A DNA stretch of 64,000 nt from JAJDTT01 sp022827025 (GCA_965203535.1 OZ241897.1:2852001-2916000), one strand, 5' to 3'. Shown: positions 1 through 8,263, numbered from the stretch's first letter. Made by a program: numbers and translations. The notes: generated by a model from the sequence alone, not told the origin.

Positions 1-257
1 GGTCCCTCGATGACGTTGATGATGTCCGCCACCGAGATCCGCCCCGGCTTGAGCGCCAGACTATAGCCTCCCTTGGCGCCGCGGCGGGACGACAGGACTC
101 CTTGCCGAGTCAACACCTTGAGGATCTTGCTGACCATGGGCAGCGGGATCCGGGTTTCGTCGGAAAGTGTGCGAGCACTGTAGGTCAGTCCCTCGCCACC
201 GGCAAAATGCGTCAACAGAACGATTCCGTAGTCGGCCTCCTTGCTCATTCGTATCAC
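1..257 (-). CDS. Rrf2-family transcriptional regulator (SufR/IscR-like), truncated by window edge
   Basis: N-terminal part of a winged-helix Rrf2 regulator; the gene runs off the left edge. The visible protein reads MIRMSKEADYGIVLL..., then a recognition-helix region (IPLPMVSKILKVL) and the Rrf2-typical wing RRGAKGGYSLALKP. This resembles regulators of SUF Fe-S cluster assembly. The cluster-binding cysteines would lie beyond the edge, so Fe-S sensing cannot be judged. I prefer the GTG at 257, because Rrf2 proteins usually begin with a short M-x-R-x-S-K lead; the alternative is ATG at 248. A strong promoter lies directly upstream. Family is clear; the SUF link is inference. Confidence 0.85.
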   Translation of the reverse strand, partial: MIRMSKEADYGIVLLTHFAGGEGLTYSARTLSDETRIPLPMVSKILKVLTRQGVLSSRRGAKGGYSLALKPGRISVADIINVIEG

Positions 258-282
258 GATCTCGTCACCCTCTGGATCGCAT

Positions 283-312
283 ATAGTACTAATTTGGTCC
301 TGTTTCTGTCAA
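283..312 (-). promoter_or_regulatory. sigma70-type promoter of the Rrf2 regulator with embedded palindrome
   Basis: Minus strand TTGACA (312-307), 18-base spacer, TACTAT (288-283). The -10 region overlaps the perfect 8-base palindrome TAGTACTA, which is well placed for autoregulation by the encoded repressor. The operator role is inference. Confidence 0.6.
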
Positions 313-418
313 CGTCCGCGGCAGCCGATTCCAAAGCGGGTTTCAGACCCTGCTGCCCACCGGTCTCACGGGGCGGGGATCCGGCGAGCCATGAACGCGT
401 CGACGGAAGGAAGGACCG

Positions 419-1435
419 CTACGGACGGGGCGCAGGCGGAGAACCGGGGGCGTAATATCCGGGCCGGGTATGGACGACGGCGCCGGGAACCGCCGCCCGG
501 ATCGTCACGTCGCGCCAGGAGCCGTCACGGGCGCGATTGGTCGGACGATAGGAGATATAGTATTGATTCTTAAGCTCTTCCGCTACCCTCACATAGACAT
601 CGGAAAGGCTTTGGAAGGCCTCGCTGTCAAGAACGCGGCCTCCGGTCCGGTCCGCCAGCGTGCGGAGAAATTTCCTCGCACCGATGATGTACTCGTCGGT
701 CATCTGCCGGGGAATGAGGCGTCCGCGGCTCATGAGCTGGACTCGGGCGTTCATGGCGCCTCTCCAGTACGCTTCCACCGTCGACGCGACGTAGGTCATG
801 GCCTCTGAGCGGGTCACCAGATCCAGGGCCTCCTCGGGAGTGACCATGCTGTTGGTGTCGATTCCGTCGGACAGCAGAATGATCGCTTTTCTTCCCGACA
901 CGCCGGCCAGGAGATCGTCGCAGGTGACGTAGAGGGCGTCGTTCAGAACGGTCCGTCCCTTGGCATAGATCTTCAGCATCGCGTTCTGGATGCGCTGGCG
1001 GTCGTTGGTCCAATCGAGGATGAGCTTCGGAAGGCTGCTGAAGGTGATGACGGCGATCTGGTCCTCCTCGCCGAGGCTGTCCACGAAGCGGAGAGCCGCC
1101 CGCCGGATCTCGCTCTGGCTTCCCCGGGTGCTTCCACTGACGTCCACCAGCAGCACCACACGCACGGGCAACGCCTCGCTGTAGAAGTTCAGGATCTCCT
1201 GCCGGACGCCGTCCTCGTAGACGGAGAACTGGTCGCGGGTCAGGCCCCGGAGGAAACCGCCCTGGGCGGAACGCGCGTTCACGGAAAGGAAGACCTGGTC
1301 TACGGCGACGCCGATTCTGAAGCCGGTGTCGGTTTCTTCGACCTGGGGCGGGACACCTTCTTCGGCCTGGGGCGGGGCATCGTCCTGGATAGCGGGCCAG
1401 AAGAGCCCCCAGATCAACAGCGTGAGATGAGCCAC
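419..1435 (-). CDS. VWFA-domain protein (acidobacterial type), exported or membrane-associated
   Basis: 338-residue protein with a hydrophobic N-terminus (MAHLTLLIWGLFWPAI) that looks like a short signal or anchor. A proline/glutamate-rich linker follows, then a beta-sandwich-like segment (LTRDQFSVYEDGVRQEI) and a von Willebrand factor A domain from about residue 90. The metal-ion adhesion site is D98-V-S100-G-S102-T. The Asp of the ILLSDGID strand is also present. This build (LTxxDFxVxEDGxxQxI followed by VWFA) is the hallmark of the family annotated 'VWFA-related Acidobacterial domain'. Function is unknown, probably extracytoplasmic protein binding. The GTG start at 1435 has TATAAT only 6 bases upstream and no ribosome binding site. 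A second family member lies at 29965-31449. Confidence 0.85.
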   Translation of the reverse strand: MAHLTLLIWGLFWPAIQDDAPPQAEEGVPPQVEETDTGFRIGVAVDQVFLSVNARSAQGGFLRGLTRDQFSVYEDGVRQEILNFYSEALPVRVVLLVDVSGSTRGSQSEIRRAALRFVDSLGEEDQIAVITFSSLPKLILDWTNDRQRIQNAMLKIYAKGRTVLNDALYVTCDDLLAGVSGRKAIILLSDGIDTNSMVTPEEALDLVTRSEAMTYVASTVEAYWRGAMNARVQLMSRGRLIPRQMTDEYIIGARKFLRTLADRTGGRVLDSEAFQSLSDVYVRVAEELKNQYYISYRPTNRARDGSWRDVTIRAAVPGAVVHTRPGYYAPGSPPAPRP

Positions 1436-1441
1436 GGGTCC

Positions 1442-1447
1442 ATTATA
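1442..1447 (-). promoter_or_regulatory. -10 element of a probably leaderless VWFA transcript
   Basis: Perfect TATAAT on the minus strand ends 6 bases before the GTG start at 1435, so transcription should begin at or next to the start codon. No clear -35 was found. Confidence 0.5.
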
Positions 1448-1472
1448 GCGGAGGACCCGGTTTCGGATACGG

Positions 1473-1928
1473 TCAGGGCAGAGGGGACTTCGTCTTTTCC
1501 AGGAGGCGGATCGGCCCGATCTCCAGTCCCGGGTCCACTGCCTTGCACATGTCGTAGAGGGTGAGGGCGGTGACGGCCACTGCCGTCAAGGCCTCCATCT
1601 CCACGCCGGTCGCCCAGCGGCAACTGACTCGGCTCCGGATCAGGAACCCCGATTCGTCCAACTCCACGTCCACGTCGACGAAGTCCAGGTTGATGTTGTG
1701 GCAGAGTGGAATGAGGTTGCTGGTCCGCTTGGCCGCCTCGATTCCGGCCAGACGGGCGACCTCGAACGGATTGCCCTTGGGAAGGCCGGCTTCCACAATC
1801 ACCCGGCGGGTCTTCTCCGCAACCAGGACCCGCCCCTCGGCGGCAGCCGTCCGGCGGACCAGTTTCTTGGCGCCGATGTCCACCATGCGCGCTCTTCCCG
1901 TCGAATCCACATGGGTCAGCCGTGTCAT
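1473..1928 (-). CDS. moaC: Cyclic pyranopterin monophosphate synthase
   Basis: Converts the MoaA product to cyclic pyranopterin monophosphate in molybdenum cofactor synthesis. The 151 residues include the family motifs LIPLCHNI and VEMEALTAVAVTALTLYDMCKA, which carry the active-site His and Lys. The ATG at 1928 follows an AGGAGG ribosome binding site. A longer open frame continues upstream to 2135, but that extension is encoded by a palindromic repeat (1941-2106) and is not protein-like. moeA lies directly upstream on the same strand, so the two probably form a Moco operon interrupted by the repeat. moaA, moaE and mogA are not in the window. Confidence 0.95.
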   Translation of the reverse strand: MTRLTHVDSTGRARMVDIGAKKLVRRTAAAEGRVLVAEKTRRVIVEAGLPKGNPFEVARLAGIEAAKRTSNLIPLCHNINLDFVDVDVELDESGFLIRSRVSCRWATGVEMEALTAVAVTALTLYDMCKAVDPGLEIGPIRLLEKTKSPLP

Positions 1929-1940
1929 CCCGCCTCCTCT

Positions 1941-2106
1941 CAACAGTCCGTGGTGAAAGTCCCGCGAGCACCGAGACCGTTCCTGCGCCCGCCGGACAAG
2001 GCGCGATTCGGGCACATACCGGGAGTATGTGTGTTCGAATCGCAACGCCGTCCTCCGGGATGCAGGGACGGTCGAATGCCATGATGACTCTTGCCACGGG
2101 CTGTCA
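1941..2106 (-). repeat. MITE-like palindromic repeat, copy A
   Basis: About 166 bases bounded by inverted termini related to TAACAGCCCGTGGTGAAAGT (here CAACAGTCCGTGGTGAAAGT on the left, and the complement of GCCACGGGCTGTCA on the right). An internal palindrome is centred near 2024 (CACATAC/GTATGTG). It is the same element as copy B at 7981-8144 in the opposite orientation. It lies between moaC and moeA, and its right terminus contains the moeA stop codon. Confidence 0.85.
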
Positions 2107-3333
2107 TGCCAGTCGGCCCCGGCCCGGGTCGGCATCGAGGAGCAGGACCGAGGCCCGGGCTCCGGCGGCGATACCGGAAACGTGGGAGGGGATGACCAGC
2201 AGGGAATCCGCCCGGGCGAACCCCGTCAGATCGGCGGACCCTCCCGTCTCGACCGGGGAAACCCGGAGTGTCCCGCTCCACTCCATGCGGGCCGGCTTGA
2301 AGAAGGTGCGGCCCGGCTTTTGGGAGACGGCCTGCGTCAACGTCGCCTCGACCCGCCGCAACGAGACCGATTCGAATCCCATCCACTGCCGGACCATCGG
2401 CCTCGCAAAGAGCTGAAAAGTGACGAATGCCGAAACCGGATTGCCCGGAAGACCGAAAGCCAGAGTCGATCCCTTTCGGCCCACACAGATCGGTTTTCCC
2501 GGTTTGACGGCGGCCTTGTGGAAAATCAGTCCGGCTCCTTCCCGCTCCAGGATCCGGTGGACGTAATCGTACTCGCCCATGGACACGCCGCCGGAGAGAA
2601 GGAGGAGGTCGAATTTCAGTCCGGTTCGAATGGCCTCGGCGATGCGTTCCGGATCGTCTCCCACCGAGATCTCCGATTCGACCTTCAGCCCCAGCCGGCG
2701 ACAGAGCGCCGAGATCATGGGGCCGTTGGAATTTCGAATCTGTCCGAACCGGGGCCGGGTGTCGACCGGCACCAACTCATCTCCGGTGGAAACCACGGCG
2801 ACGGAGAGCGAACGAAAGACTTTGGGCCGAGCCTGGCCGAAGGAGGCCAGGACACCAATTTCGCCGGGGCCGATCAATCGTCCCGCTTCCAGAACCACGC
2901 TTCCCCTGGCGACTTCCCTGCCCTGACTCGAGACGTTTGTCCCCGGCGCCACCGTCTTCAAGATCTCGACGGTGGATCCATCGACCATTCTCGATTCCTC
3001 CACCATCTGAACCGCATCGGTGTCGGGCGGGACCGGCGCCCCGGTCATGATCCGCACCGTTTCGCCGGGAGCCACGGACGGCAACGAATCCGCTCCGGCC
3101 GCCACCTCTCCGACCACGGCCAGGCGGGCCGGGACTTCCCGGACGTCGGCGCTGCGGACGGCAAAGCCGTCCATGAACGATTTGTCGAACGGGGGCACGT
3201 CCGCGTCCGCATGAACGGGAGACGCCAGAACTCGATCCAGACACTGCTCCAACGGCAGTGTCACCTTCACCGGGGGCGGACACTGGGCAAGAATCCGCTC
3301 CAACGCCTCTTCATAGGGAAGCAAATCGGCCAT
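2104..3333 (-). CDS. moeA: Molybdopterin molybdenumtransferase
   Basis: MoeA inserts molybdate into adenylylated molybdopterin, the last step of Moco synthesis. The 409 residues span the whole family: an N-terminal PPFDKSFMDGFAVR segment, the central MoCF-type domain with STGDELV and the SGGVSMGEYDYV loop, GLPGNPVSAFVTF, and a C-terminal beta domain. Start chosen at ATG 3333, because GGGAG lies 10 bases upstream; ATG 3342 would put that site too close. The TGA stop (2106-2104) lies inside the terminus of the repeat that separates it from moaC. Confidence 0.95.
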   Translation of the reverse strand: MADLLPYEEALERILAQCPPPVKVTLPLEQCLDRVLASPVHADADVPPFDKSFMDGFAVRSADVREVPARLAVVGEVAAGADSLPSVAPGETVRIMTGAPVPPDTDAVQMVEESRMVDGSTVEILKTVAPGTNVSSQGREVARGSVVLEAGRLIGPGEIGVLASFGQARPKVFRSLSVAVVSTGDELVPVDTRPRFGQIRNSNGPMISALCRRLGLKVESEISVGDDPERIAEAIRTGLKFDLLLLSGGVSMGEYDYVHRILEREGAGLIFHKAAVKPGKPICVGRKGSTLAFGLPGNPVSAFVTFQLFARPMVRQWMGFESVSLRRVEATLTQAVSQKPGRTFFKPARMEWSGTLRVSPVETGGSADLTGFARADSLLVIPSHVSGIAAGARASVLLLDADPGRGRLA

Positions 3334-3374
3334 TTCGTTCATGCTCCCTGTTCGGTTCCGGAGCCTGGGAGCCA

Positions 3375-3434
3375 GCAGTCCGCCGGGATGCGGACCCGGT
3401 CGAACGCCGTGACGATTTCTGCCACGGCCTGCTA
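3375..3434 (-). repeat. Half copy (C) of the MITE-like repeat
   Basis: About 60 bases matching the right arm of copies A and B (CCGGGATGC...CGGTCGAACGCCGTGACGA...GCCACGGCCTGCTA). Only one arm is present. Its terminal TAG on the minus strand is the stop codon of the mutase gene. Confidence 0.7.
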
Positions 3435-5033
3435 CAGCACCACCTGCTCCCGATACTCCCCGAACACCTCTCTCATGGCTTCGGACATTTCTCCGACCGT
3501 CGCACCCGCCTCGACCCCCTCAACAATGGCGGCCATCGTATTCTCCCGGCCCCGGGCGGTTCGGGTCAGTTTCTCCATGGCGCGGCGCCAACCATCCCGG
3601 TTCCGCCCGGCCCGCTGCCGTGACAATTCCATGATCTGCCGCTCTCTCGTCTCGGGATCCACCCTCAGCAAATCAATGTCGACCGGATCTTCATCCTGAA
3701 ACCGGTTGACGCCCACCACCACCCTTTCCCCCGACTCAAGGGTTCTCTGGAGACGATGAGCCGAGTCCTGGATCTCTCGCTGGACGAACCCGCTCTCGAT
3801 AGCCGGCACCATCCCTCCCATGGACCGGATGCGCTCCAGGTAGCTTTCCGACTCCTCCTCCAGGCGGTTCGTGAGCTTCTCCAGGTACCAACTCCCGCCG
3901 AGCGGATCGACCACGTCCGTCAGACCCGATTCGTGGGCCAGAATCTGTTGGGTCCGGAGCGCCAACTCGGCGGCGGCCTCTGTCGGAAGAGACATGGCCT
4001 CGTCTTTGCCGTTGGTGTGAAGCGACTGGGTGCCCCCCAGGACCGCAGCCAACGCCTGCACGGCGGTTCGCACCACGTTGTTGTCCGGCTGCTGCGCCGT
4101 CAGGGTGCTTCCACCCGTCTGGGTGTGAAAACGCATCATGCAGGACTTGGGATTCGCGGCGCCCCAGCGTTCCTTGACGCAACGGGCCCAGAGCCGGCGC
4201 GCCGCCCGGAACTTGGCCACCTCCTCGAACAGGTCGTTGTGGGCCGCGAAGAAAAAGGAAAGCCGCGGGGCGAATTCATCGATGTGAAGACCCGCCTTCA
4301 AGACCGATTCCACGTAGGTTTCGGCATTGGCCAACGTGAATCCGATCTCCTGAGCGGCTGTAGAGCCAGCCTCCCGGATGTGGTAGCCGCTGATGGAAAT
4401 GGGATTCCATCCGGGAACCGTCTCATGACAGAACGTCACCAGGTCGGTGACCAGCCGGAGGGATGCGTCCACTGGGTAGAGGTAGGTGCCGCGGGCAATG
4501 TATTCCTTGAGAATGTCGTTCTGGACCGTGCCCCGCACCTTCCCCCAGGACGTTCCCTGCCGGCGGGCCTGAACCAGGTAGAGCGCCAGCAAAATCGGCG
4601 CGGTTGCATTGATGGTCATGGAGGTGGAAACCCTGCCCAGGTCGATTTCACGGAACAAGGTCCCCATGTCCCACAGGCCGTCTATGGCAACGCCGGCGCG
4701 GCCGACCTCACCCTCCGCCAGGGGATGGTCCGAATCCAAGCCCAGTTGAGTCGGCAGGTCGAACGCTACGGACAGGCCCCTGTTTCCCTGAGAGAGGAGA
4801 TAGCGGTATCGACGATTGGATTCTCGCGCTGTGGCGTAGCCCGAATACTGGCGGATCGTCCAGTGGCGGTCACGATACATGCCGGGATAGGCGCCCCGAG
4901 TGAAAGGATAGCCGCCCGGGTTCCCCAAGTCCCTGTTCTCGTCGAATTCCGGGACGTCTTTGGGCCCGAAGCATGCCTGCTCAGGTTCGCCGGCGCCGAC
5001 GCCGGACCTCAATCCGGTGGCATCGTTCCTCAC
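3432..5033 (-). CDS. Methylmalonyl-CoA mutase large subunit, catalytic (TIM barrel) part only
   Basis: 533-residue acyl-CoA mutase of the B12-dependent family, interconverting methylmalonyl-CoA and succinyl-CoA. Tyr63 (IRQYSG), Arg181 (ILKEYIARGTYLYP) and His218 (SISGYH) have the spacing of Tyr89, Arg207 and His244 of classical methylmalonyl-CoA mutase. Isobutyryl-CoA mutase has Gln at the Arg position, so methylmalonyl-CoA is the likely substrate. The C-terminal cobalamin-binding domain (DxHxxG) is absent, and no separate small subunit or MeaB chaperone lies nearby; a partner must be encoded elsewhere. GTG start at 5033. The TAG stop lies in repeat copy C. Confidence 0.9.
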   Translation of the reverse strand: MRNDATGLRSGVGAGEPEQACFGPKDVPEFDENRDLGNPGGYPFTRGAYPGMYRDRHWTIRQYSGYATARESNRRYRYLLSQGNRGLSVAFDLPTQLGLDSDHPLAEGEVGRAGVAIDGLWDMGTLFREIDLGRVSTSMTINATAPILLALYLVQARRQGTSWGKVRGTVQNDILKEYIARGTYLYPVDASLRLVTDLVTFCHETVPGWNPISISGYHIREAGSTAAQEIGFTLANAETYVESVLKAGLHIDEFAPRLSFFFAAHNDLFEEVAKFRAARRLWARCVKERWGAANPKSCMMRFHTQTGGSTLTAQQPDNNVVRTAVQALAAVLGGTQSLHTNGKDEAMSLPTEAAAELALRTQQILAHESGLTDVVDPLGGSWYLEKLTNRLEEESESYLERIRSMGGMVPAIESGFVQREIQDSAHRLQRTLESGERVVVGVNRFQDEDPVDIDLLRVDPETRERQIMELSRQRAGRNRDGWRRAMEKLTRTARGRENTMAAIVEGVEAGATVGEMSEAMREVFGEYREQVVL

Positions 5034-5147
5034 TTTACAAGCACCCCGTGTTTGATATCATGGGCCCAATCCCGAGCAAGCGCGCCGCAAGGTCGCAGCC
5101 TTGCTCGATTTCGGCAGGATGTTAGCAACGGGAAGGGTGGAACTCAA

Positions 5148-5411
5148 ATGCAAGACGGGCAGTTGAAGGACTACAAGAAGAAACTCGAGTCAGCCATCAA
5201 CGAAGCCCTCGTCAGTTCCCCCCAGATCAACGCCGCCATACAGGGCATTCGAGAACACGGATACGATGTCTTCCTCATCATCGAAGCCACCATCGGTTTC
5301 AATGCGAGAGGGAGTGGAGCGGCGCCGGCCAAGAAACTGTCTGCGGTCCGGCTGCAGTTGACGGGTCAGGACGAGAAGTTTCTGCGCTCGCTGAAGATCA
5401 GCCCCGAGTAG
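5148..5411 (+). CDS. Small conserved-looking hypothetical protein
   Basis: 87 residues, starting at ATG 5148 behind GGAAGGGTGG. The N-terminal half is a charged helix (QLKDYKKKLESAINEALVSS), followed by an EHGYDVFLIIEATIGF strand segment and a charged C-terminus. There is no signal peptide, membrane segment or cysteine motif. It is divergent from the mutase gene and ends 63 bases before mnmG. I do not recognise the family. The good ribosome binding site and sensible composition suggest a real gene. Confidence 0.6.
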   Translation: MQDGQLKDYKKKLESAINEALVSSPQINAAIQGIREHGYDVFLIIEATIGFNARGSGAAPAKKLSAVRLQLTGQDEKFLRSLKISPE

Positions 5412-5461
5412 CCCACCCTTTGTGGCCGGGTCCAATTGGGCGCCTCCGGCCGTGAAGACGA

Positions 5462-5467
5462 TATAAT
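5462..5467 (+). promoter_or_regulatory. -10 element of a probably leaderless mnmG transcript
   Basis: Perfect TATAAT ends 7 bases before the mnmG ATG at 5475, and there is no Shine-Dalgarno sequence between them. Confidence 0.55.
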
Positions 5468-5474
5468 CCCCGCC

Positions 5475-7379
5475 ATGCCCGATCTCTCGGTCGACGTCAT
5501 TGTCATTGGGGGCGGCCACGCCGGTTGCGAGGCGGCGTTTGCCGCGGCCCGAATGGGGGCCGATACCGCCCTGGTCACCATAAACCGGGAAATGATTGCC
5601 CAGATGTCTTGCAACCCCTCCGTCGGGGGCATCGGCAAGGGTCACCTGGTGCGGGAGATCGACGCCCTGGGGGGCCTCATCGGCCAGGTGGGGGATTCGA
5701 ACGGGATCCATTTCCGGCTGCTCAATCGGAGTCGCGGCCCCGCCGTCCAGGCCCCTCGCGCCCAGTGCGACAAGAAGCTCTACCGGCAGGAGATGCAGCA
5801 TCGGCTGCGTTGTCAGGAAAACCTCACGGTGGTCGAGGCAGAGGCCACGGCCCTGTTGCGGAATGGGAATCGAATCGCCGGCATCGAAACCGCTGCCGGG
5901 GATCGGATCGACGCGGCCTGCGTCGTTCTGACCACCGGCACCTTCCTGAACGGGCTCTGCCATTTGGGGCAAAAGAAGTTTCGTGCCGGCCGTTCGGGAG
6001 AAAAAGCTTCCGTGCAGCTCGCCCGTTCCTTGAAGTCCATCGGCTTTCGCCTCGGCCGCCTGAAGACGGGGACGCCGCCGCGGCTCGAACAGAAAAGCAT
6101 CGACTTCTCTGGTTTCGAAGTCCAGTCGAGCGATCCGGACCCCACCTTGTTCTCGTTCCAAAGTCAGGGGCCGCGATTGCCCCAAGTCGACTGTTGGCTC
6201 ACGCTCACCAACAGCCGGGTCCACGACGTGATTCGCAACAATTTGCATCGCAGCCCCCTTTACAGCGGCGACATCGTCGGTCTCGGACCCCGCTATTGCC
6301 CCTCCATTGAAGACAAGGTGGTGAAGTTTCCTCACCACGACCGTCATCAGCTGTTCCTGGAGCCGGAAGGACTCGATTCCGAGCTCATTTACGTCAGCGG
6401 GCTCTCCACCAGCCTCCCGGTGGACGTACAGGCAGAGATCCTGGCCCAGATCGGCGGCTTGGAAGAAGCGACCATGATCCGGCCCGGTTACGCTGTGGAG
6501 TACGACTACGTTCAGCCGTCGGAGTTGCGCCCTACGCTGGAGACCAAGAAGGTCGAGGGACTGTTTCATGCCGGCCAGATCAACGGAACCACGGGCTATG
6601 AGGAAGCCGCCGGCCAGGGCATCCTCGCCGGCATCAATGCCGCCCTCAAGGCCGCGGGGGACGAGCCTTTCGTACCGAGCCGCAGCGAGAGCTACCTGGG
6701 AATTCTGGTGGACGACCTGGTCACCAAGGATGTCGACGAGCCGTATCGAATGTTCACGTCCAGAGCCGAGTGCCGCCTGCTGCTCAGGATCGACAACGCC
6801 GACCGTCGGCTCATGCCGCACGGCCACAAGCTGGGACTCGTCTCGTCGAAGCTCTTCGAAAAATTCCAGAACAAGTGGAAGCGGATCGACGATGCCATCG
6901 AATTCTTACGGAAGACTCGTCTGAAGAAAGCGTCCCGCCTGCTGGAGGACCTGCGGGAGCGGACCGGCGCTCCCCGCGGAGCCTGCCTGGACCGGCTGCT
7001 CAAGCGGCCCGAGGTCGACATTCGCGATATGACGCCAATTTTGCGGTCCCACGGGCATGATCTGAGCCGTGAGGAGGGGCAGGTGGTCCAGACGCAGATC
7101 CGGTACGAAGGCTATATCCGGCTGCAGATGGAGGATGTCCGGCGCATGAAGAACATGGAGGGCAGAACCATCCCTGCCGGAATCGACTTCGGCCGCGTCA
7201 ACGGGCTTTCCCTGGAAATGAAGGAGCGGTTGGAGCGGGTTCGCCCCACCAGCCTGGGCCAGGCCTCCCGAATCCCCGGAATCACTCCGGCCGCTCTGTC
7301 GATGCTGAGCATACACCTCGAAGTGAGAAAGAGGACTCTGGTGCGGCAGCCCGTCGCCGGAACGATCTCCCAGGCATGA
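5475..7379 (+). CDS. mnmG: tRNA uridine-5-carboxymethylaminomethyl(34) synthesis enzyme MnmG
   Basis: FAD-binding partner of MnmE in making cmnm5U34 in tRNA. The 634 residues match the usual length of about 630. Visible are the Rossmann motif VIVIGGGHAGCEAA at the N-terminus, the MSCNPSVGGIGKGHLVREIDALGG signature, FRLLNRSRGPAVQAPRAQCDK, and the helical C-terminal domain that contacts MnmE. The ATG at 5475 follows a TATAAT by 7 bases. It overlaps rsmG by four bases (ATGA), so the two are translationally coupled. mnmE is on the opposite strand at 10000-11427. Confidence 0.97.
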   Translation: MPDLSVDVIVIGGGHAGCEAAFAAARMGADTALVTINREMIAQMSCNPSVGGIGKGHLVREIDALGGLIGQVGDSNGIHFRLLNRSRGPAVQAPRAQCDKKLYRQEMQHRLRCQENLTVVEAEATALLRNGNRIAGIETAAGDRIDAACVVLTTGTFLNGLCHLGQKKFRAGRSGEKASVQLARSLKSIGFRLGRLKTGTPPRLEQKSIDFSGFEVQSSDPDPTLFSFQSQGPRLPQVDCWLTLTNSRVHDVIRNNLHRSPLYSGDIVGLGPRYCPSIEDKVVKFPHHDRHQLFLEPEGLDSELIYVSGLSTSLPVDVQAEILAQIGGLEEATMIRPGYAVEYDYVQPSELRPTLETKKVEGLFHAGQINGTTGYEEAAGQGILAGINAALKAAGDEPFVPSRSESYLGILVDDLVTKDVDEPYRMFTSRAECRLLLRIDNADRRLMPHGHKLGLVSSKLFEKFQNKWKRIDDAIEFLRKTRLKKASRLLEDLRERTGAPRGACLDRLLKRPEVDIRDMTPILRSHGHDLSREEGQVVQTQIRYEGYIRLQMEDVRRMKNMEGRTIPAGIDFGRVNGLSLEMKERLERVRPTSLGQASRIPGITPAALSMLSIHLEVRKRTLVRQPVAGTISQA

Positions 7380-7969
7380 GCCGCTTCTTGAAATGCGTCT
7401 CTTCGCTTGAAACCCTCTTCGGCCTGACCCTCGACCAAGTGCAACGAAACCGAGTCCGGACCTATCTCCGTTTGCTGGCCAAATGGAACTCGCGGGTGAA
7501 TCTGACTCGCCTGGCTCGAACGGATGACAGGCTGCGGTTTCATTTCTTCGAGTCGTTCTGGCTGGCACAGCGGTTCCTGGAGCCGTGCCACTCCGTAGTG
7601 GACGTCGGCAGCGGAGCGGGGTTCCCGGGACTGGCCATGCAGCTCTATTACCCCAGCCTCTCCCTGACTCTCATCGAAAAGAACTTCAAGAAGACCGTCT
7701 TTCTGAAGGAGGTCACCCGTACTCTTTCCCTTCGGGCCCGGGTCGTTCACGGAGAGGCCGAAACCGACGCCGACTGGGAGGCCGTGCAACTGGTCACGGT
7801 GCGCGGCCTCAAGCCGTCACCCCGGTTGACCGAAGTCTTGGACCACCGCGGCATTCCGTTACTGGCGCTTCATGGCGAGAAGCTGGGAGAAACCCTGAAG
7901 GAACGCCGATGTGTTCGCCGCGAACGGGTTCCGGGCTCGCAACGCCGCTTTGCGACGCTGTTCGGCTAG
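7376..7969 (+). CDS. rsmG: 16S rRNA (guanine(527)-N7)-methyltransferase RsmG
   Basis: SAM-dependent methyltransferase that makes m7G527 of 16S rRNA. The 197 residues carry the SAM-binding motif VDVGSGAGFPGLAM, followed by LTLIEKNFKKTVFLKEV. The WNSRVNLT segment before the fold is characteristic. It overlaps mnmG by ATGA. The C-terminal third is slightly short, and the usual conserved KG segment is less evident (LLALHGEKLGETL). The stop lies 11 bases before repeat copy B. Confidence 0.93.
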   Translation: MSRFLKCVSSLETLFGLTLDQVQRNRVRTYLRLLAKWNSRVNLTRLARTDDRLRFHFFESFWLAQRFLEPCHSVVDVGSGAGFPGLAMQLYYPSLSLTLIEKNFKKTVFLKEVTRTLSLRARVVHGEAETDADWEAVQLVTVRGLKPSPRLTEVLDHRGIPLLALHGEKLGETLKERRCVRRERVPGSQRRFATLFG

Positions 7970-7980
7970 GAATCCGCCGA

Positions 7981-8144
7981 TAACAGCCCGTGGTGAAAGT
8001 CGTCACGGCATTCGACCGGCCCTGCATCCCGGCGGACTGCGTTGCTACGGGCGCACATACTCCCGGTATGCTCCCTCATCGCGCCTTGTCCGGCGGGCGC
8101 AGGAACGGTCTCGGTGCTCGCGCGACTTTCACCACGGGCTGTTA
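7981..8144 (+). repeat. MITE-like palindromic repeat, copy B
   Basis: 164 bases with perfect terminal inverted repeats of about 22 bases, beginning TAACAGCCCGTGGTGAAAGT at both ends. The interior matches copy A inverted, including CGCCGGACAAGGCGC and the CATACNNNNGGTATG centre. It sits between rsmG and the parS site and has no coding capacity. Confidence 0.9.
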
Positions 8145-8152
8145 TGCGAGCG

Positions 8153-8168
8153 TGTTTCACGTGAAACA
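8153..8168 (+). promoter_or_regulatory. parS: parS centromere site
   Basis: TGTTTCACGTGAAACA, a perfect 16-base palindrome identical to the classical chromosomal parS consensus bound by ParB/Spo0J. It lies 125 bases upstream of parA and 9 bases from repeat copy B. Confidence 0.95.
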
Positions 8169-8263
8169 ATGCGACGCCGCAGGTTCAATATTGACCGGGC
8201 CGCCGCTTGTCCGCCGCAATGGGATGCGCGAACGACGCGCTCTCCGGATCTTTCACCGCCTGC

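Noticed and set aside
1929..2135. N-terminal extension of moaC
   Set aside because: The 69 extra residues are translated repeat sequence (copy A). A strong AGGAGG site marks ATG 1928.
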